NCBI RefSeq assembly: GCF_000969825.1
Contig: NZ_KQ033919.1
Span: 1,650,173-1,714,172, forward strand
Direction of reading: 5' to 3'
Source: Parabacteroides gordonii MS-1 = DSM 23371
Lineage (GTDB): Bacteria; Bacteroidota; Bacteroidia; Bacteroidales; Tannerellaceae
DNA length: 64,000 nucleotides
Part shown: positions 53,699 through 62,404 of the stretch, piece by piece
Layout: every line of letters starts with the position of its first letter
Numbering within the stretch: the first letter of the stretch is position 1
Translations under genes and position numbers: made by a program
The notes under the pieces: model-generated
Databases searched by the model: none
The model's input: only the letters and a program-made list of their open reading frames with translations
Told to the model about the DNA's origin: nothing

Positions 53699-56600
53699 TT
53701 ATTTTACGATTGCTTTAACAGCTGCTTCACCTTCTACAGCTACTACAACTACACCAGCAGGAGCAGCGATTTCAGCCTTATCAGAAGAGATTACTGTGTT
53801 GGCAACTGTCTGACCAAGAACGTTACTGATAGTAACTTTCTTACCCTGAGCACCAGAGATAGTAACTGTACCGTTACCTGCAACTACACTAACTGAAGAA
53901 GCGTTGATATTTTCATTAGCAACAGGATCTTCGCTAGTCTTCTTCAAGTTGAACTGAGCAGCTTCAGCAATATTATCTACTAATACAGGAACACCATTGT
54001 GTACACGTACATAACGAGTTTCACCCTTAGAGTTTGCTGTCTGCAGATAGAAGTCAGCATTGCTGCTTCCGTCTACGATGCGGAATGCAAATGTAGCAAC
54101 ATTCAATTTCTTGTTGTTATTCAACATGATTGAATCTTTACCTGCATGTTTTACTGTTCCAGTATATTTAGAACTTGCAATAACCAAAGTATCTTCGATA
54201 TGTTTAGCTTCTACGAATGCCAGACGATATTTATCCTGATACATGATCGGATCTTTTCCTACTACTGCAGAATCTTCTTCCAAAGAAACCAAGTAACGAC
54301 CAGTTCTGAATTCTTTTGTATCAATAGTCGGATGCTGGTGGCAATTTTCAATCTTATCCGGACAAGTATTGTACTTACCTGCAGGAGTATAATCGACACC
54401 TAGAGCCAACATATACTGAGGCATTGTTGTTGCATTGCGAACATAAGCAGTATCGATAAAGATAGGCAACATACTATTTTCCGGACGATCGGCAACATTG
54501 ATTACACCTAAGAAGTTCAGACTATCCTTAGCCACTGCAGTTCCATTTTCAGCAGTACGGTTAGCACTGTTTTCATACAGGAAGCGAGTCGGTTCGTTAG
54601 CCATATAGAACTTAGCTGTATCAATAGTCAGATCAGTAAAGTCGTCAGTAATAGTTTTACCAAGACGACGGTAGATAGCATTATTGTCATCATCGAATGC
54701 AAATGTTGCAATACTGTTTTCAGTATTAATACCTTCTACAGACAATACTAATGACGGGTGTTTAACACCTGATACAGTAGAAAGATCTTTCTGTACTAAA
54801 GCATAGTAGCAAACAGCATCTTTATCTTCTTCCTTCAATTCGTTATTTTCTTTGAAATAGAAAGAGGTTGCATTTTCAGCATCAGTCAAAGTATAACCCT
54901 TGTCACCGTTAGCCAACAGATAAAGTTTATTTGCTTCGGTAGCCTTCGGATCATAAACCTGAATTTTGTAAGCAATTCTATACAGATTCTTTACACCGTC
55001 AATCTTACCTTGATAGCCGAATTTGTCTTTTACAGGAGCTTCATCTTCAAATGTAGCAGGAACGAATACAAACATCTTACCAGCCTTGGCATCCGGATTA
55101 ACAGCCATAGCTGCATCTTCATCAACTTCTACAAAGTTACCGGCATTCAAACCGTTGAAATACTTCAATGCGAATACATTTTCGATATATTCATCGTAAT
55201 CGAGAGCCTTGTAGCCAAGAGTTTCAGATGTTACAGTTTCACCGGCAGCTTTCGTCCATGACAAGGTATCGTTTGCACTAATTACACCTGTTCCCAGATT
55301 AGTTCCATAGTTAACTGCAAATACTTTATCGTCAGCAGCTTTATACAACTGAACATTTTTAGCATAATATGTTTCCGGATATTCACGGTTGTAGATATTT
55401 ACAGTCTGAATACCTGCAGCACCTGTGTTCTGTTCAACAACCCACTGTGCACGCGGCATGTGTTCGAAGTTTTGAACATCACCGAATACTTTAGAAGTTT
55501 CTTCGTTTGCCCAGATCAGTTTCTGGCCAGCAAAGTTTGCAACTAAATTCTTACCGGTAATAGTTTTGTTAGCTTCTTTTCCAGAGAACAAATCAAAGAA
55601 GTATACGCCCGAAGCCAAAGTTGTCTTCACATATTCGTCGTCGATCTTTTTGATTGAGATGCGAGTGTTAACTGTGTTCAAAGGATTTCCCACATAATGA
55701 TCAGAGCTACCTACTGTTATTTCACTATGGTTATTAGCCAGATAGATCAATCTAACAATATTGTTTTCAGTACCAGCAGCAGAATGATCTGTTTCATTAG
55801 CTACACTTAATTCTGGGTTATCTACAGTATTCATATCCCCCCATGAAGTCTGAGCTTTGTTCTTTTTAGCCCAACCACCTGTGCGGATTACCAATGAGTC
55901 TGCATTCGGGAAGTAAGTGAACTGGAAGTTGTAACGACCGTTCAAATCCAAACGAGCAAGAGGATCAGCTGTATAACCGAAATCTGCAAATTTACCTGTT
56001 GTAAATCGTAAAGGACGATCTCTTTCATTTACTGTTTCAGTAACGAAGTCACGAGCTACAGAGAGATAAGTATTATCTGCTGCTTTATCAGCTTCTTCCA
56101 ACATCAGAGATACCCATTTGTTATCTGCTACTCCTTTAGCATAATAACCAGAAACAGCTGTGTTCAGAGTGTTTTTAGCAGACGTAATAGCTGCATCCAA
56201 TGTTTCACCCTCTGCTAATACATCTGTATAAGAAGTTTTAATAGCTGCATCAGCTGTTGCTTTAGAACCAAAGTTGTCACTAACAAATTTAGCAACCGAA
56301 CCAGATGTTCCAACTGTAGACATAGTCTTAATTTCCTGAGCAGCAGTCAAACGTGCAGCAGCGTCTTTACCATGAACACCAGCAACATAAGCTACTGTAG
56401 CTTTCACTACCGCTTTAGCTTGATCGTCACCAGCATATGTAAAACCTTCAATAGCTTCAACTACCTTATCAACAGTTGCAGCATTAACTATAGCGCTACC
56501 AGCATCAGTTGCAATCACAGCCAATGCATTCAATACATTTGTTTTCTGACCTGCATCTATAGCACCATCTTTAAGACAGGCTGTTAATAAAGCATTAACA

Positions 56601-57589
56601 AGCACTTTCTCCTGTGCTTTCTGATAATAAGCAATTTCAGCTATATATAAAGCATCATAAGATGTTGTCAAAGAATTAAACGGATCAGTTCCATCTGCAA
56701 CAGCAGCCGGGAAACCTACAGCCGGAACAGCTTTGTAAGCATTTTCAGTAAACAAGTTACCGAATACATTCGTTTCGTCGTTAATCACGTTCGGAGTGAA
56801 TGTGAATTCTGCTTTGCTATCATCCTTTGAAGGATTTTGCTTCCACAACAATGAGTTCAAATCGTCTGCACCTAAAACAATAGCCTCAGGAGAAGCAGGA
56901 ATAGCTTTAACTACTTGAGTAGGATCACCTGCCGGAACATTCTTTAATGAATACTTTACAGCAGCAAGTTTTACATCATTCGCAATAGAAGCTGCATTTG
57001 CTACCAAGACAACAGTTGAGTCATTCTTTTCGCCGAAAGCAGAAGTAAAACTTTTAGCATCAGCAATTTCAAAACCTGCATCCTTAACAACAGATGGAGC
57101 AGAAATCCATTTCCATACAGAAACTTCCGATCCCACAGGTACAACCTTACTTGTCAAAGCTGCTGCATTAGGCCATGCAGCAGTACCTTCTTTATTAACT
57201 GCGATTGCATCAGATGTATTAACACCCAAAAACTCTCCTGTGCCTACGTTCTGTAATTGGTAAGAGTAACCAGCTTCAGCATTTCCACTGATAACAGCCT
57301 TCCAAAGAGTTCTTCTTACTTCAACAGCGTTAATGCCAGTAGCAGAACCATCAACCACAACCAGCTCATATCCTCCAGCATTAGTCGGCTGCATTGCCAG
57401 AATATGCTTATCAATGGAAGCACCAACCGCTAATTGGAAATATCCTTTTTCGATAGTCCGCATACCTTCGGTAGGTGCGTTTGCTGTCGCATACTTTGCA
57501 AAATCCCCCGTCGGTGCAATCTGCGCAGTAGCTCCGAAACTTGTAACTGCCAGAACAGCAGCTACCAGAGTAGAAAACTTTTTGTTCAT
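53699..57589 (-). CDS. S-layer-type surface protein 2, phase-variable (DUF6383-like C-terminus)
   Basis: The 1296-residue secreted protein has a signal peptide (MNKKFSTLVAAVLAVTSFGATAQ) sharing its first ten residues with protein 1. The body is beta-rich and Ala/Thr/Asp-rich. The C-terminus (SVVAGNGTVTISGAQGKKVT, ISNVLGQTVANTV, APAGVVVVAVEGEAAVKAIVK) is almost identical to protein 1, and the inner patch TGRYLVSLEEDSAVV matches too. The open frame extends 36 codons upstream, but the signal peptide fixes the start at 57589. The likely role is as an alternative S-layer glycoprotein displayed on the cell surface. The promoter segment upstream faces away, so it also reads as OFF. Confidence 0.82.
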   Translation of the reverse strand: MNKKFSTLVAAVLAVTSFGATAQIAPTGDFAKYATANAPTEGMRTIEKGYFQLAVGASIDKHILAMQPTNAGGYELVVVDGSATGINAVEVRRTLWKAVISGNAEAGYSYQLQNVGTGEFLGVNTSDAIAVNKEGTAAWPNAAALTSKVVPVGSEVSVWKWISAPSVVKDAGFEIADAKSFTSAFGEKNDSTVVLVANAASIANDVKLAAVKYSLKNVPAGDPTQVVKAIPASPEAIVLGADDLNSLLWKQNPSKDDSKAEFTFTPNVINDETNVFGNLFTENAYKAVPAVGFPAAVADGTDPFNSLTTSYDALYIAEIAYYQKAQEKVLVNALLTACLKDGAIDAGQKTNVLNALAVIATDAGSAIVNAATVDKVVEAIEGFTYAGDDQAKAVVKATVAYVAGVHGKDAAARLTAAQEIKTMSTVGTSGSVAKFVSDNFGSKATADAAIKTSYTDVLAEGETLDAAITSAKNTLNTAVSGYYAKGVADNKWVSLMLEEADKAADNTYLSVARDFVTETVNERDRPLRFTTGKFADFGYTADPLARLDLNGRYNFQFTYFPNADSLVIRTGGWAKKNKAQTSWGDMNTVDNPELSVANETDHSAAGTENNIVRLIYLANNHSEITVGSSDHYVGNPLNTVNTRISIKKIDDEYVKTTLASGVYFFDLFSGKEANKTITGKNLVANFAGQKLIWANEETSKVFGDVQNFEHMPRAQWVVEQNTGAAGIQTVNIYNREYPETYYAKNVQLYKAADDKVFAVNYGTNLGTGVISANDTLSWTKAAGETVTSETLGYKALDYDEYIENVFALKYFNGLNAGNFVEVDEDAAMAVNPDAKAGKMFVFVPATFEDEAPVKDKFGYQGKIDGVKNLYRIAYKIQVYDPKATEANKLYLLANGDKGYTLTDAENATSFYFKENNELKEEDKDAVCYYALVQKDLSTVSGVKHPSLVLSVEGINTENSIATFAFDDDNNAIYRRLGKTITDDFTDLTIDTAKFYMANEPTRFLYENSANRTAENGTAVAKDSLNFLGVINVADRPENSMLPIFIDTAYVRNATTMPQYMLALGVDYTPAGKYNTCPDKIENCHQHPTIDTKEFRTGRYLVSLEEDSAVVGKDPIMYQDKYRLAFVEAKHIEDTLVIASSKYTGTVKHAGKDSIMLNNNKKLNVATFAFRIVDGSSNADFYLQTANSKGETRYVRVHNGVPVLVDNIAEAAQFNLKKTSEDPVANENINASSVSVVAGNGTVTISGAQGKKVTISNVLGQTVANTVISSDKAEIAAPAGVVVVAVEGEAAVKAIVK

Positions 57590-57665
57590 AATAAATAATT
57601 TAATATTAATACTAAAGTGTAATAAGTTCAATTCACAATTGAAACGCCTCGTTCTGATAATACAT

Positions 57666-57695
57666 GGCGAGTTTAATCGTTCCTTTATTTTAGCC
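57666..57695 (+). repeat. Proximal inverted repeat of switch 2
   Basis: A 30-bp site GGCGAG...AATCGTTCCTTT...TAGCC. Its outer dyad is ATGGC/GCCAT rather than the GACTA/TAGTC of the other three sites. It matches 57839-57868 in inverted orientation. Confidence 0.8.
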
Positions 57696-57838
57696 ATTGA
57701 ATTTTGAGGTTAGTCTGTTCGTCTACGAAAGATACTATTTCGTACTTATATTGCTATTCAATTGATAAGAAAGCATATAGAAGGATAAAAAAGATCTTAA
57801 AAAGAATCGTTCGTATCAAACTAATTCTTACTTTTGTA
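57696..57838. other. Invertible promoter segment 2 (OFF orientation)
   Basis: 143 bp between the inverted sites. A -7 box (57829-57836) faces right, away from S-layer-type gene 2 and toward the HU-like gene at 58252. No minus-strand TAnnTTTG was found between the segment and the gene. Confidence 0.78.
57829..57836 (+). promoter_or_regulatory. -7 box (TACTTTTG) inside switch 2, facing away from its gene
   Basis: TACTTTTG fits TAnnTTTG. The -33 at the expected distance is weak (TCG). It corresponds in position to the promoter of switch 1. Confidence 0.6.
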
Positions 57839-57868
57839 GACTAGAAAAAAGGAACGATTTCACTAGTC
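57839..57868 (-). repeat. Distal inverted repeat of switch 2
   Basis: A 30-bp site GACTAG...AAAAAGGAACGATTT...TAGTC. It shares its first 20 bases (GACTAGAAAAAAGGAACGAT, then TT) with the distal repeat of switch 1. Confidence 0.85.
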
Positions 57869-57947
57869 AGCCCCTTTCTCCATCCATCTTCCTGTATCAC
57901 AATTCTTTAGACTCCAAAAATCAATATATTTCACCCTTTATATTATA

Positions 57948-57963
57948 ATGTACGTGCGTACAT
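57948..57963. promoter_or_regulatory. Perfect palindrome beyond switch 2
   Basis: ATGTACGTGCGTACAT is a 16-bp element with 7-bp arms, 80 bp outside the distal repeat. The first locus has a related element at the matching place. Confidence 0.55.
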
Positions 57964-58077
57964 CTATATATACAGCTATTATCCCTTTAATACAGACTAT
58001 TAGAGTTCTTTTCTGTTAATGCTGCAGAACTAAGAAAAAAGGTCATAACTATTAAGTATTTATATCAGGAGAATTAT

Positions 58078-58085
58078 TACCTTTG
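58078..58085 (+). promoter_or_regulatory. Possible -7 box (TACCTTTG) for the HU-like operon
   Basis: TACCTTTG fits the consensus and would give a leader of about 160 nt. No convincing -33. Confidence 0.4.
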
Positions 58086-58251
58086 GTACGGACTTTTATT
58101 TATGTAATACTTACGTTGCATAAAAGAAACGCAAGCCTTACATATTTGCAGACATAGCCTTACATTTACGTAAGACTTGCCTTCCTTTTTATAGATTAGG
58201 GAGAAAAATCCTTAGAAGTCATGACGTTACACCTTAAAGATCAGGAAGAAG

Positions 58252-58890
58252 ATGAGTATAGAATATGATCTGTTTGCGAATCCGCCCCAGGAAGGGCAGG
58301 AGAAGCCTACTTTACATGCCAGAGCGATCAATACCGAGACCGTCCATACCGACGAACTGGCCAAAATGATCGAAGGCATGAGTACTTTCACGGCGGCCGA
58401 TATCAAAGGTGCTATCAAGGCGATCGGCGACCGGATGTTTTACTATCTCAGCAACAGCCAAAGCGTGCATCTGGAAGGGATCGGGACATTTTCAGTGACA
58501 CTGAAATGCAGGCCTGTCGAGAATAAAAAGGATATACGCGCAGCTTCCATCTCATTCAAGAACGTGGAGTTTCGCGCCGATCCGGAGATGAAAAACCGTT
58601 TCCGGGGCGTAAGGATCGAACGACGGGAAGGTACCAGCGAGAAGAAAGTGTATACCGACGACATCCGCCAGAAACGCATCTTATGGTATATCAAAAACTA
58701 CGGGACGATCAATCTGACCGTAGCTGCCAGCATGAATCACTGCACGCGCCAGAAAACCAAGAAAGACCTGGAACAGTTGATCGAGGACAACCAGATACAA
58801 AAGAGCTGGTGCGGAAAGCGGGCGTTCTACATCCGGCGGTCGGCCGACCAGAGAACCCCTGAAGCGCCGTCCAACGATTCAATAGAATAA
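58252..58890 (+). CDS. HU family (HU-like) DNA-binding protein
   Basis: The 212-residue protein has an HU-like region (about 25-120): ARAINTETVHTDELAKMIEGMSTFTAADIKGAIKAIGDRMFYYLSNSQSVHLEGIGTFSVTLKCRP. A C-terminal extension (about 135-200, RQKRILWYIKNYGTINLTVAASMNHCTRQKTKKDLEQLIEDNQIQ) reads like a winged helix. It is twice the size of classical HU and is the Bacteroidota HU-like type. It starts a plus-strand run with GSCFA and murF-alr (gaps of 2-3 bp) and lies just beyond switch 2. Confidence 0.85.
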   Translation: MSIEYDLFANPPQEGQEKPTLHARAINTETVHTDELAKMIEGMSTFTAADIKGAIKAIGDRMFYYLSNSQSVHLEGIGTFSVTLKCRPVENKKDIRAASISFKNVEFRADPEMKNRFRGVRIERREGTSEKKVYTDDIRQKRILWYIKNYGTINLTVAASMNHCTRQKTKKDLEQLIEDNQIQKSWCGKRAFYIRRSADQRTPEAPSNDSIE

Positions 58891-58892
58891 AG

Positions 58893-59879
58893 ATGGAATT
58901 ATATACCCATATTCCTATTCCCAAAGCCCCTTTTCTGTTCTCATGTACGGAGCGGATGCTGTTGCTAGGCTCCTGTTTCGCCGAGAATATAGGGACAAGG
59001 CTTGCCGGGAATAAATTCAATGTAGATATAAATCCGTTCGGCACGCTGTATAATCCCGCATCGATTGCTGCGGCATTGCGCATGTTGCTGCACCCGGAAC
59101 GGTTCACTGCCGGGGATTTGCTGCAGCAGGGGGGCGTGTACCATAGCTTCGCGCATCACAGCCGTTTCTCTTCCACTTCGGAAAAGGAGTGTCTGGAGAA
59201 TATAAACGACAGGCTGTTCGCCTCGGCCGGCAAGCTACGTTCGACGGCGTATCTGGTAGTGACACTGGGGACAGCCTACGTGTACCGGCTGAAAAGTTCG
59301 GGAGAAGTGGTTGCCAACTGCCATAAACTGCCGGAGAAAATGTTCGACCGCTCGATGCTGTCGGTTACGGAAATCGTTTCGGAATGGAAGGAACTGCTGC
59401 TCTCGTTGTGGGAACAGAATCCGGAACTGAAGATACTGTTCACCGTCAGCCCTATTCGCCACTGGAAAGACGGGGCACATGGTAACCAGCTGAGTAAGGC
59501 GACTTTGCTGCTGGCCATAGATGAGTTGCAGGCGGCATACCCCGAACGGATCGCCTACTTTCCGGCTTACGAGATCATGATGGACGAGCTGCGCGACTAC
59601 CGCTTCTATGCGACCGACATGCTCCATCCGTCGGAGCTTGCCATTGATTATATTTGGCAACGTTTTACGGAAAATTTCTTATCGGATGAAACCAAAGGGA
59701 TCCTTAAAGAATGGGCAGAGATACAAAAGGCTATTAATCACCGCCCGTTTCAGCCCGAAAGTGATGCCTATAAACGGTTTATCTCGCAAACTTTGTTAAA
59801 GATGGAACGAATTAACGAGAAATTTCCGTCCTTTGATCTAACCAAAGAGAAGGAAATAATAAAGTCTAAACTAATGTAA
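58893..59879 (+). CDS. GSCFA domain protein
   Basis: The 328-residue protein has the name-giving motif LLLGSCFAENIGTRL near residue 24, the linked NPFGTLYNPASIAAAL, VVTLGTAYVY, FTVSPIRHWKDGAHGNQLSKATL, and DMLHPSELAIDYIW. This layout of blocks resembles SGNH-type hydrolases: Ser in GSCFA, and Asp and His in DMLHPS. The substrate is unknown, and no signal peptide is seen. It is tightly linked to the murF-alr gene (3-bp gap), which hints at an envelope role. Confidence 0.9.
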   Translation: MELYTHIPIPKAPFLFSCTERMLLLGSCFAENIGTRLAGNKFNVDINPFGTLYNPASIAAALRMLLHPERFTAGDLLQQGGVYHSFAHHSRFSSTSEKECLENINDRLFASAGKLRSTAYLVVTLGTAYVYRLKSSGEVVANCHKLPEKMFDRSMLSVTEIVSEWKELLLSLWEQNPELKILFTVSPIRHWKDGAHGNQLSKATLLLAIDELQAAYPERIAYFPAYEIMMDELRDYRFYATDMLHPSELAIDYIWQRFTENFLSDETKGILKEWAEIQKAINHRPFQPESDAYKRFISQTLLKMERINEKFPSFDLTKEKEIIKSKLM

Positions 59880-59882
59880 AGA

Positions 59883-62348
59883 ATGGAATACTCAATAAAA
59901 GAAATCGTTGGAATTATTGGTGCCAAGGCAAACAACCTGCAAGACAGCACTATCAGCATATTACTGACCGACAGCCGCCGGCTCTCTTTTCCGGAACAAA
60001 GTCTTTTCTTTGCTCTCAAGACAAAGACCAATGACGGACACAGATATATAAAGGAACTCTACAAACTGCGCGTACGCAATTTTGTGGTAAGCGACATGCT
60101 CCCGGAGTTCGAGTCGTTGCAGGATGCTAATTTCCTGGTAGTAAAAGATACGTTGAAGGCGCTTCAGAAACTGGCTGCCTACCATCGTAAACGGTTTAAT
60201 ATTCCCGTGATAGGCATCACCGGAAGTAACGGGAAAACAATTGTGAAGGAATTCCTTTATCAGTTGTTGCATAGGGAGTTCAACATCGTTCGTTCGCCGC
60301 GCAGCTATAACTCGCAACTGGGTGTTCCGCTGTCTGTCTGGCAGATGAGTGAAAAGAACACGCTGGGGATTTTCGAGGCGGGTATTTCACAACCGGATGA
60401 GATGGAGAACCTGCGTCCTATCATCGCACCGACCATCGGTATCATTACCAATATAGGAGAAGCGCATCAGGAGAACTTTATCTCCACAACGCAGAAATGC
60501 CTGGAGAAGCTTACGCTTTTCAACGACTGTGAAGCGATTATTTATGATGGCGACGACGCCTTTATCTCCAACTGCATAGAGTCTGCCTGCCTTTCCCATA
60601 AGGCAATTGCCTGGAGTCGTACGGACTCGGAAGCCCCACTTTATATCGAAGCCATCGAGAAGAAGGAGAATGAAACGGTTATCCGTTGTACGCTGCTCGG
60701 GTTGACCCAGAAGTATGTCATTCCTTTTACCGACGATGCTTCCATCGAGAATGTGATCCATTGCCTGGCCGTCATGCTTTTCCTGAAGCCGACCAGCGTA
60801 AACGGCGTGGAGAAGTTCGCACAACTGGAGCCTGTCGCCATGCGTCTCGACGTGAAACAAGGTATCAACAACTGTATGTTGATAAACGATACTTACAATT
60901 CAGATATTAACTCACTGGATATCGCCCTCGACTTTCAGCAGAGCCGCCATGTGGATAAGAACCTGAAATGTACGTTGATCCTTTCCGACATCCTGCAATC
61001 CGGCACCTTACCGAAGTCCCTTTACAAAAAGGTGGCCGACCTGGTACGCCGTAAAAAGATAGACCGTATCATCGGTATCGGCCGCGACCTGAAGGAATAC
61101 GGCAGCGTGTTCGATATGGAGAAGGAGTTCTATAATACAACGGATGATTTTCTTAAATCGCCGACATTCAGGCAGTTTAAGAATGAACTGATCTTGCTTA
61201 AGGGTTCACGCCACTTCCATTTTGAACGTATCTCCGAACTGTTGGAGAAGAAGGTGCACGAAACGATCCTCGAAGTTAATCTGGATGCAGTGGTGCATAA
61301 CTTCAACTATTACCGGTCGAAGCTGAAGCCGGAAACGAAGATGGTTTGTATGGTAAAAGCTTTCGGATACGGAGCCGGTTCCTACGAGCTTGCCAAGACG
61401 TTGCAGGAACATCGTTGCGATTATCTGGCCGTAGCTGTTGCCGACGAAGGGGCGGAGCTACGCAAAGAGGGTATTTCTATCCCTATCATCGTCATGAACC
61501 CTGAATTCAGCAGCTTCAATGTCTTGTTTGAAAATAACCTGGAACCGGAGATATACAGTTTCCGTCTGCTGGATGCCATGATAAAGGAAACGGAACGTAG
61601 AGGTATCACTTCCTACCCGATCCATATCAAGATCGATACGGGAATGCACCGACTGGGCTTCCAACCGGGTGATGTTCCTGCCATCTGCGAACGCCTGAAA
61701 GAACAAAGCGGCGTTACGGCACGCTCCGTCTTCTCTCACCTGGTAGGCAGCGACTCATCCATCTTCGATGATTTTACAAAAAAACAACTGGAGATATTCA
61801 GCGCAGCGGCTGCCGAACTGGAAAACCTTCTCGAATATAAAGTGATCAAACATATCCTGAACTCTGCGGGAATAGAACGTTTCACCGATTACCAGATGGA
61901 TATGGTTCGTTTAGGCATCGGCCTTTACGGGGTAAGTGCTTCCGGCATGAAAGGGCTGCGCAATGTAAGCACACTGCGTACGACCATCCTTCAGATACAG
62001 CATGTCCCGGCAGGGGATTCGATCGGTTACAGCCGGAAGACATACGTCGACCGAGACTCGCGCATCGCCATCATCCCGATCGGTTATGCCGACGGGCTGG
62101 ATCGCCACTTTAGCAACCGGGGAGGCGAAGTGTCTATCGGTGGTAAACGTTGCCCGATCGTCGGCAATATCTGTATGGATGCTTGTATGATCGACGTCAC
62201 CGACACCAACGCCCAGGAGGGCGACCCGGTAATCGTATTCGGTGAGGAACTGCCAGTTAGCGAACTGTCAGACAAGCTAAAGACGATACCTTATGAGATC
62301 CTGACCTCGGTTTCTCCGAGGGTGAAGAGAGTATATTACAGGGAATAA
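59883..62348 (+). CDS. murF-alr: Bifunctional MurF ligase / alanine racemase
   Basis: The 821-residue fusion has an N-terminal MurF half (1-455) with GITGSNGKTIVKEFLYQ (ATP loop 111-127) and INDTYNSDINSLDIAL. The C-terminal alanine racemase half (from about 460) has ILEVNLDAVVHNFNYYRSKL, the PLP lysine Lys492 in MVKAFGYGAG, HIKIDTGMHRLGF, and VGNICMDACMIDVTD. It couples supply of D-alanine with addition of D-Ala-D-Ala to the peptidoglycan precursor. This fusion is a regular Bacteroidota feature and explains the absence of murF from the dcw cluster. Confidence 0.97.
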   Translation: MEYSIKEIVGIIGAKANNLQDSTISILLTDSRRLSFPEQSLFFALKTKTNDGHRYIKELYKLRVRNFVVSDMLPEFESLQDANFLVVKDTLKALQKLAAYHRKRFNIPVIGITGSNGKTIVKEFLYQLLHREFNIVRSPRSYNSQLGVPLSVWQMSEKNTLGIFEAGISQPDEMENLRPIIAPTIGIITNIGEAHQENFISTTQKCLEKLTLFNDCEAIIYDGDDAFISNCIESACLSHKAIAWSRTDSEAPLYIEAIEKKENETVIRCTLLGLTQKYVIPFTDDASIENVIHCLAVMLFLKPTSVNGVEKFAQLEPVAMRLDVKQGINNCMLINDTYNSDINSLDIALDFQQSRHVDKNLKCTLILSDILQSGTLPKSLYKKVADLVRRKKIDRIIGIGRDLKEYGSVFDMEKEFYNTTDDFLKSPTFRQFKNELILLKGSRHFHFERISELLEKKVHETILEVNLDAVVHNFNYYRSKLKPETKMVCMVKAFGYGAGSYELAKTLQEHRCDYLAVAVADEGAELRKEGISIPIIVMNPEFSSFNVLFENNLEPEIYSFRLLDAMIKETERRGITSYPIHIKIDTGMHRLGFQPGDVPAICERLKEQSGVTARSVFSHLVGSDSSIFDDFTKKQLEIFSAAAAELENLLEYKVIKHILNSAGIERFTDYQMDMVRLGIGLYGVSASGMKGLRNVSTLRTTILQIQHVPAGDSIGYSRKTYVDRDSRIAIIPIGYADGLDRHFSNRGGEVSIGGKRCPIVGNICMDACMIDVTDTNAQEGDPVIVFGEELPVSELSDKLKTIPYEILTSVSPRVKRVYYRE

Positions 62349-62379
62349 TTGCTCATCTTGCACATTTTATGTACTTTTG
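62349..62379 (+). promoter_or_regulatory. Promoter of fabI
   Basis: TTG at 62349-62351 and TACTTTTG at 62372-62379 are separated by 20 bp. The -7 box ends 25 bp before the ATG at 62405, which rules out the upstream in-frame ATG at 62369. Confidence 0.75.
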
Positions 62380-62404
62380 TGCCGTAAATAAATTAAATAA
62401 AGGT

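Larger units (their letters stand above)
57590..58251. other. 662-bp regulatory region between S-layer-type gene 2 and the HU-like gene
   Basis: It contains the gene 2 leader, the invertible promoter segment with its repeats, a perfect palindrome (57948-57963) and a possible promoter for the HU-like gene (58078). Near 58135-58175 a repeated CCTTACAT precedes TTACGTAA. No coding sequence is supported. Confidence 0.7.

Noticed and set aside
57590-57697. 36-codon upstream extension of S-layer-type protein 2
   Set aside because: The extension runs through the recombination site, and the shared signal peptide begins at 57589.
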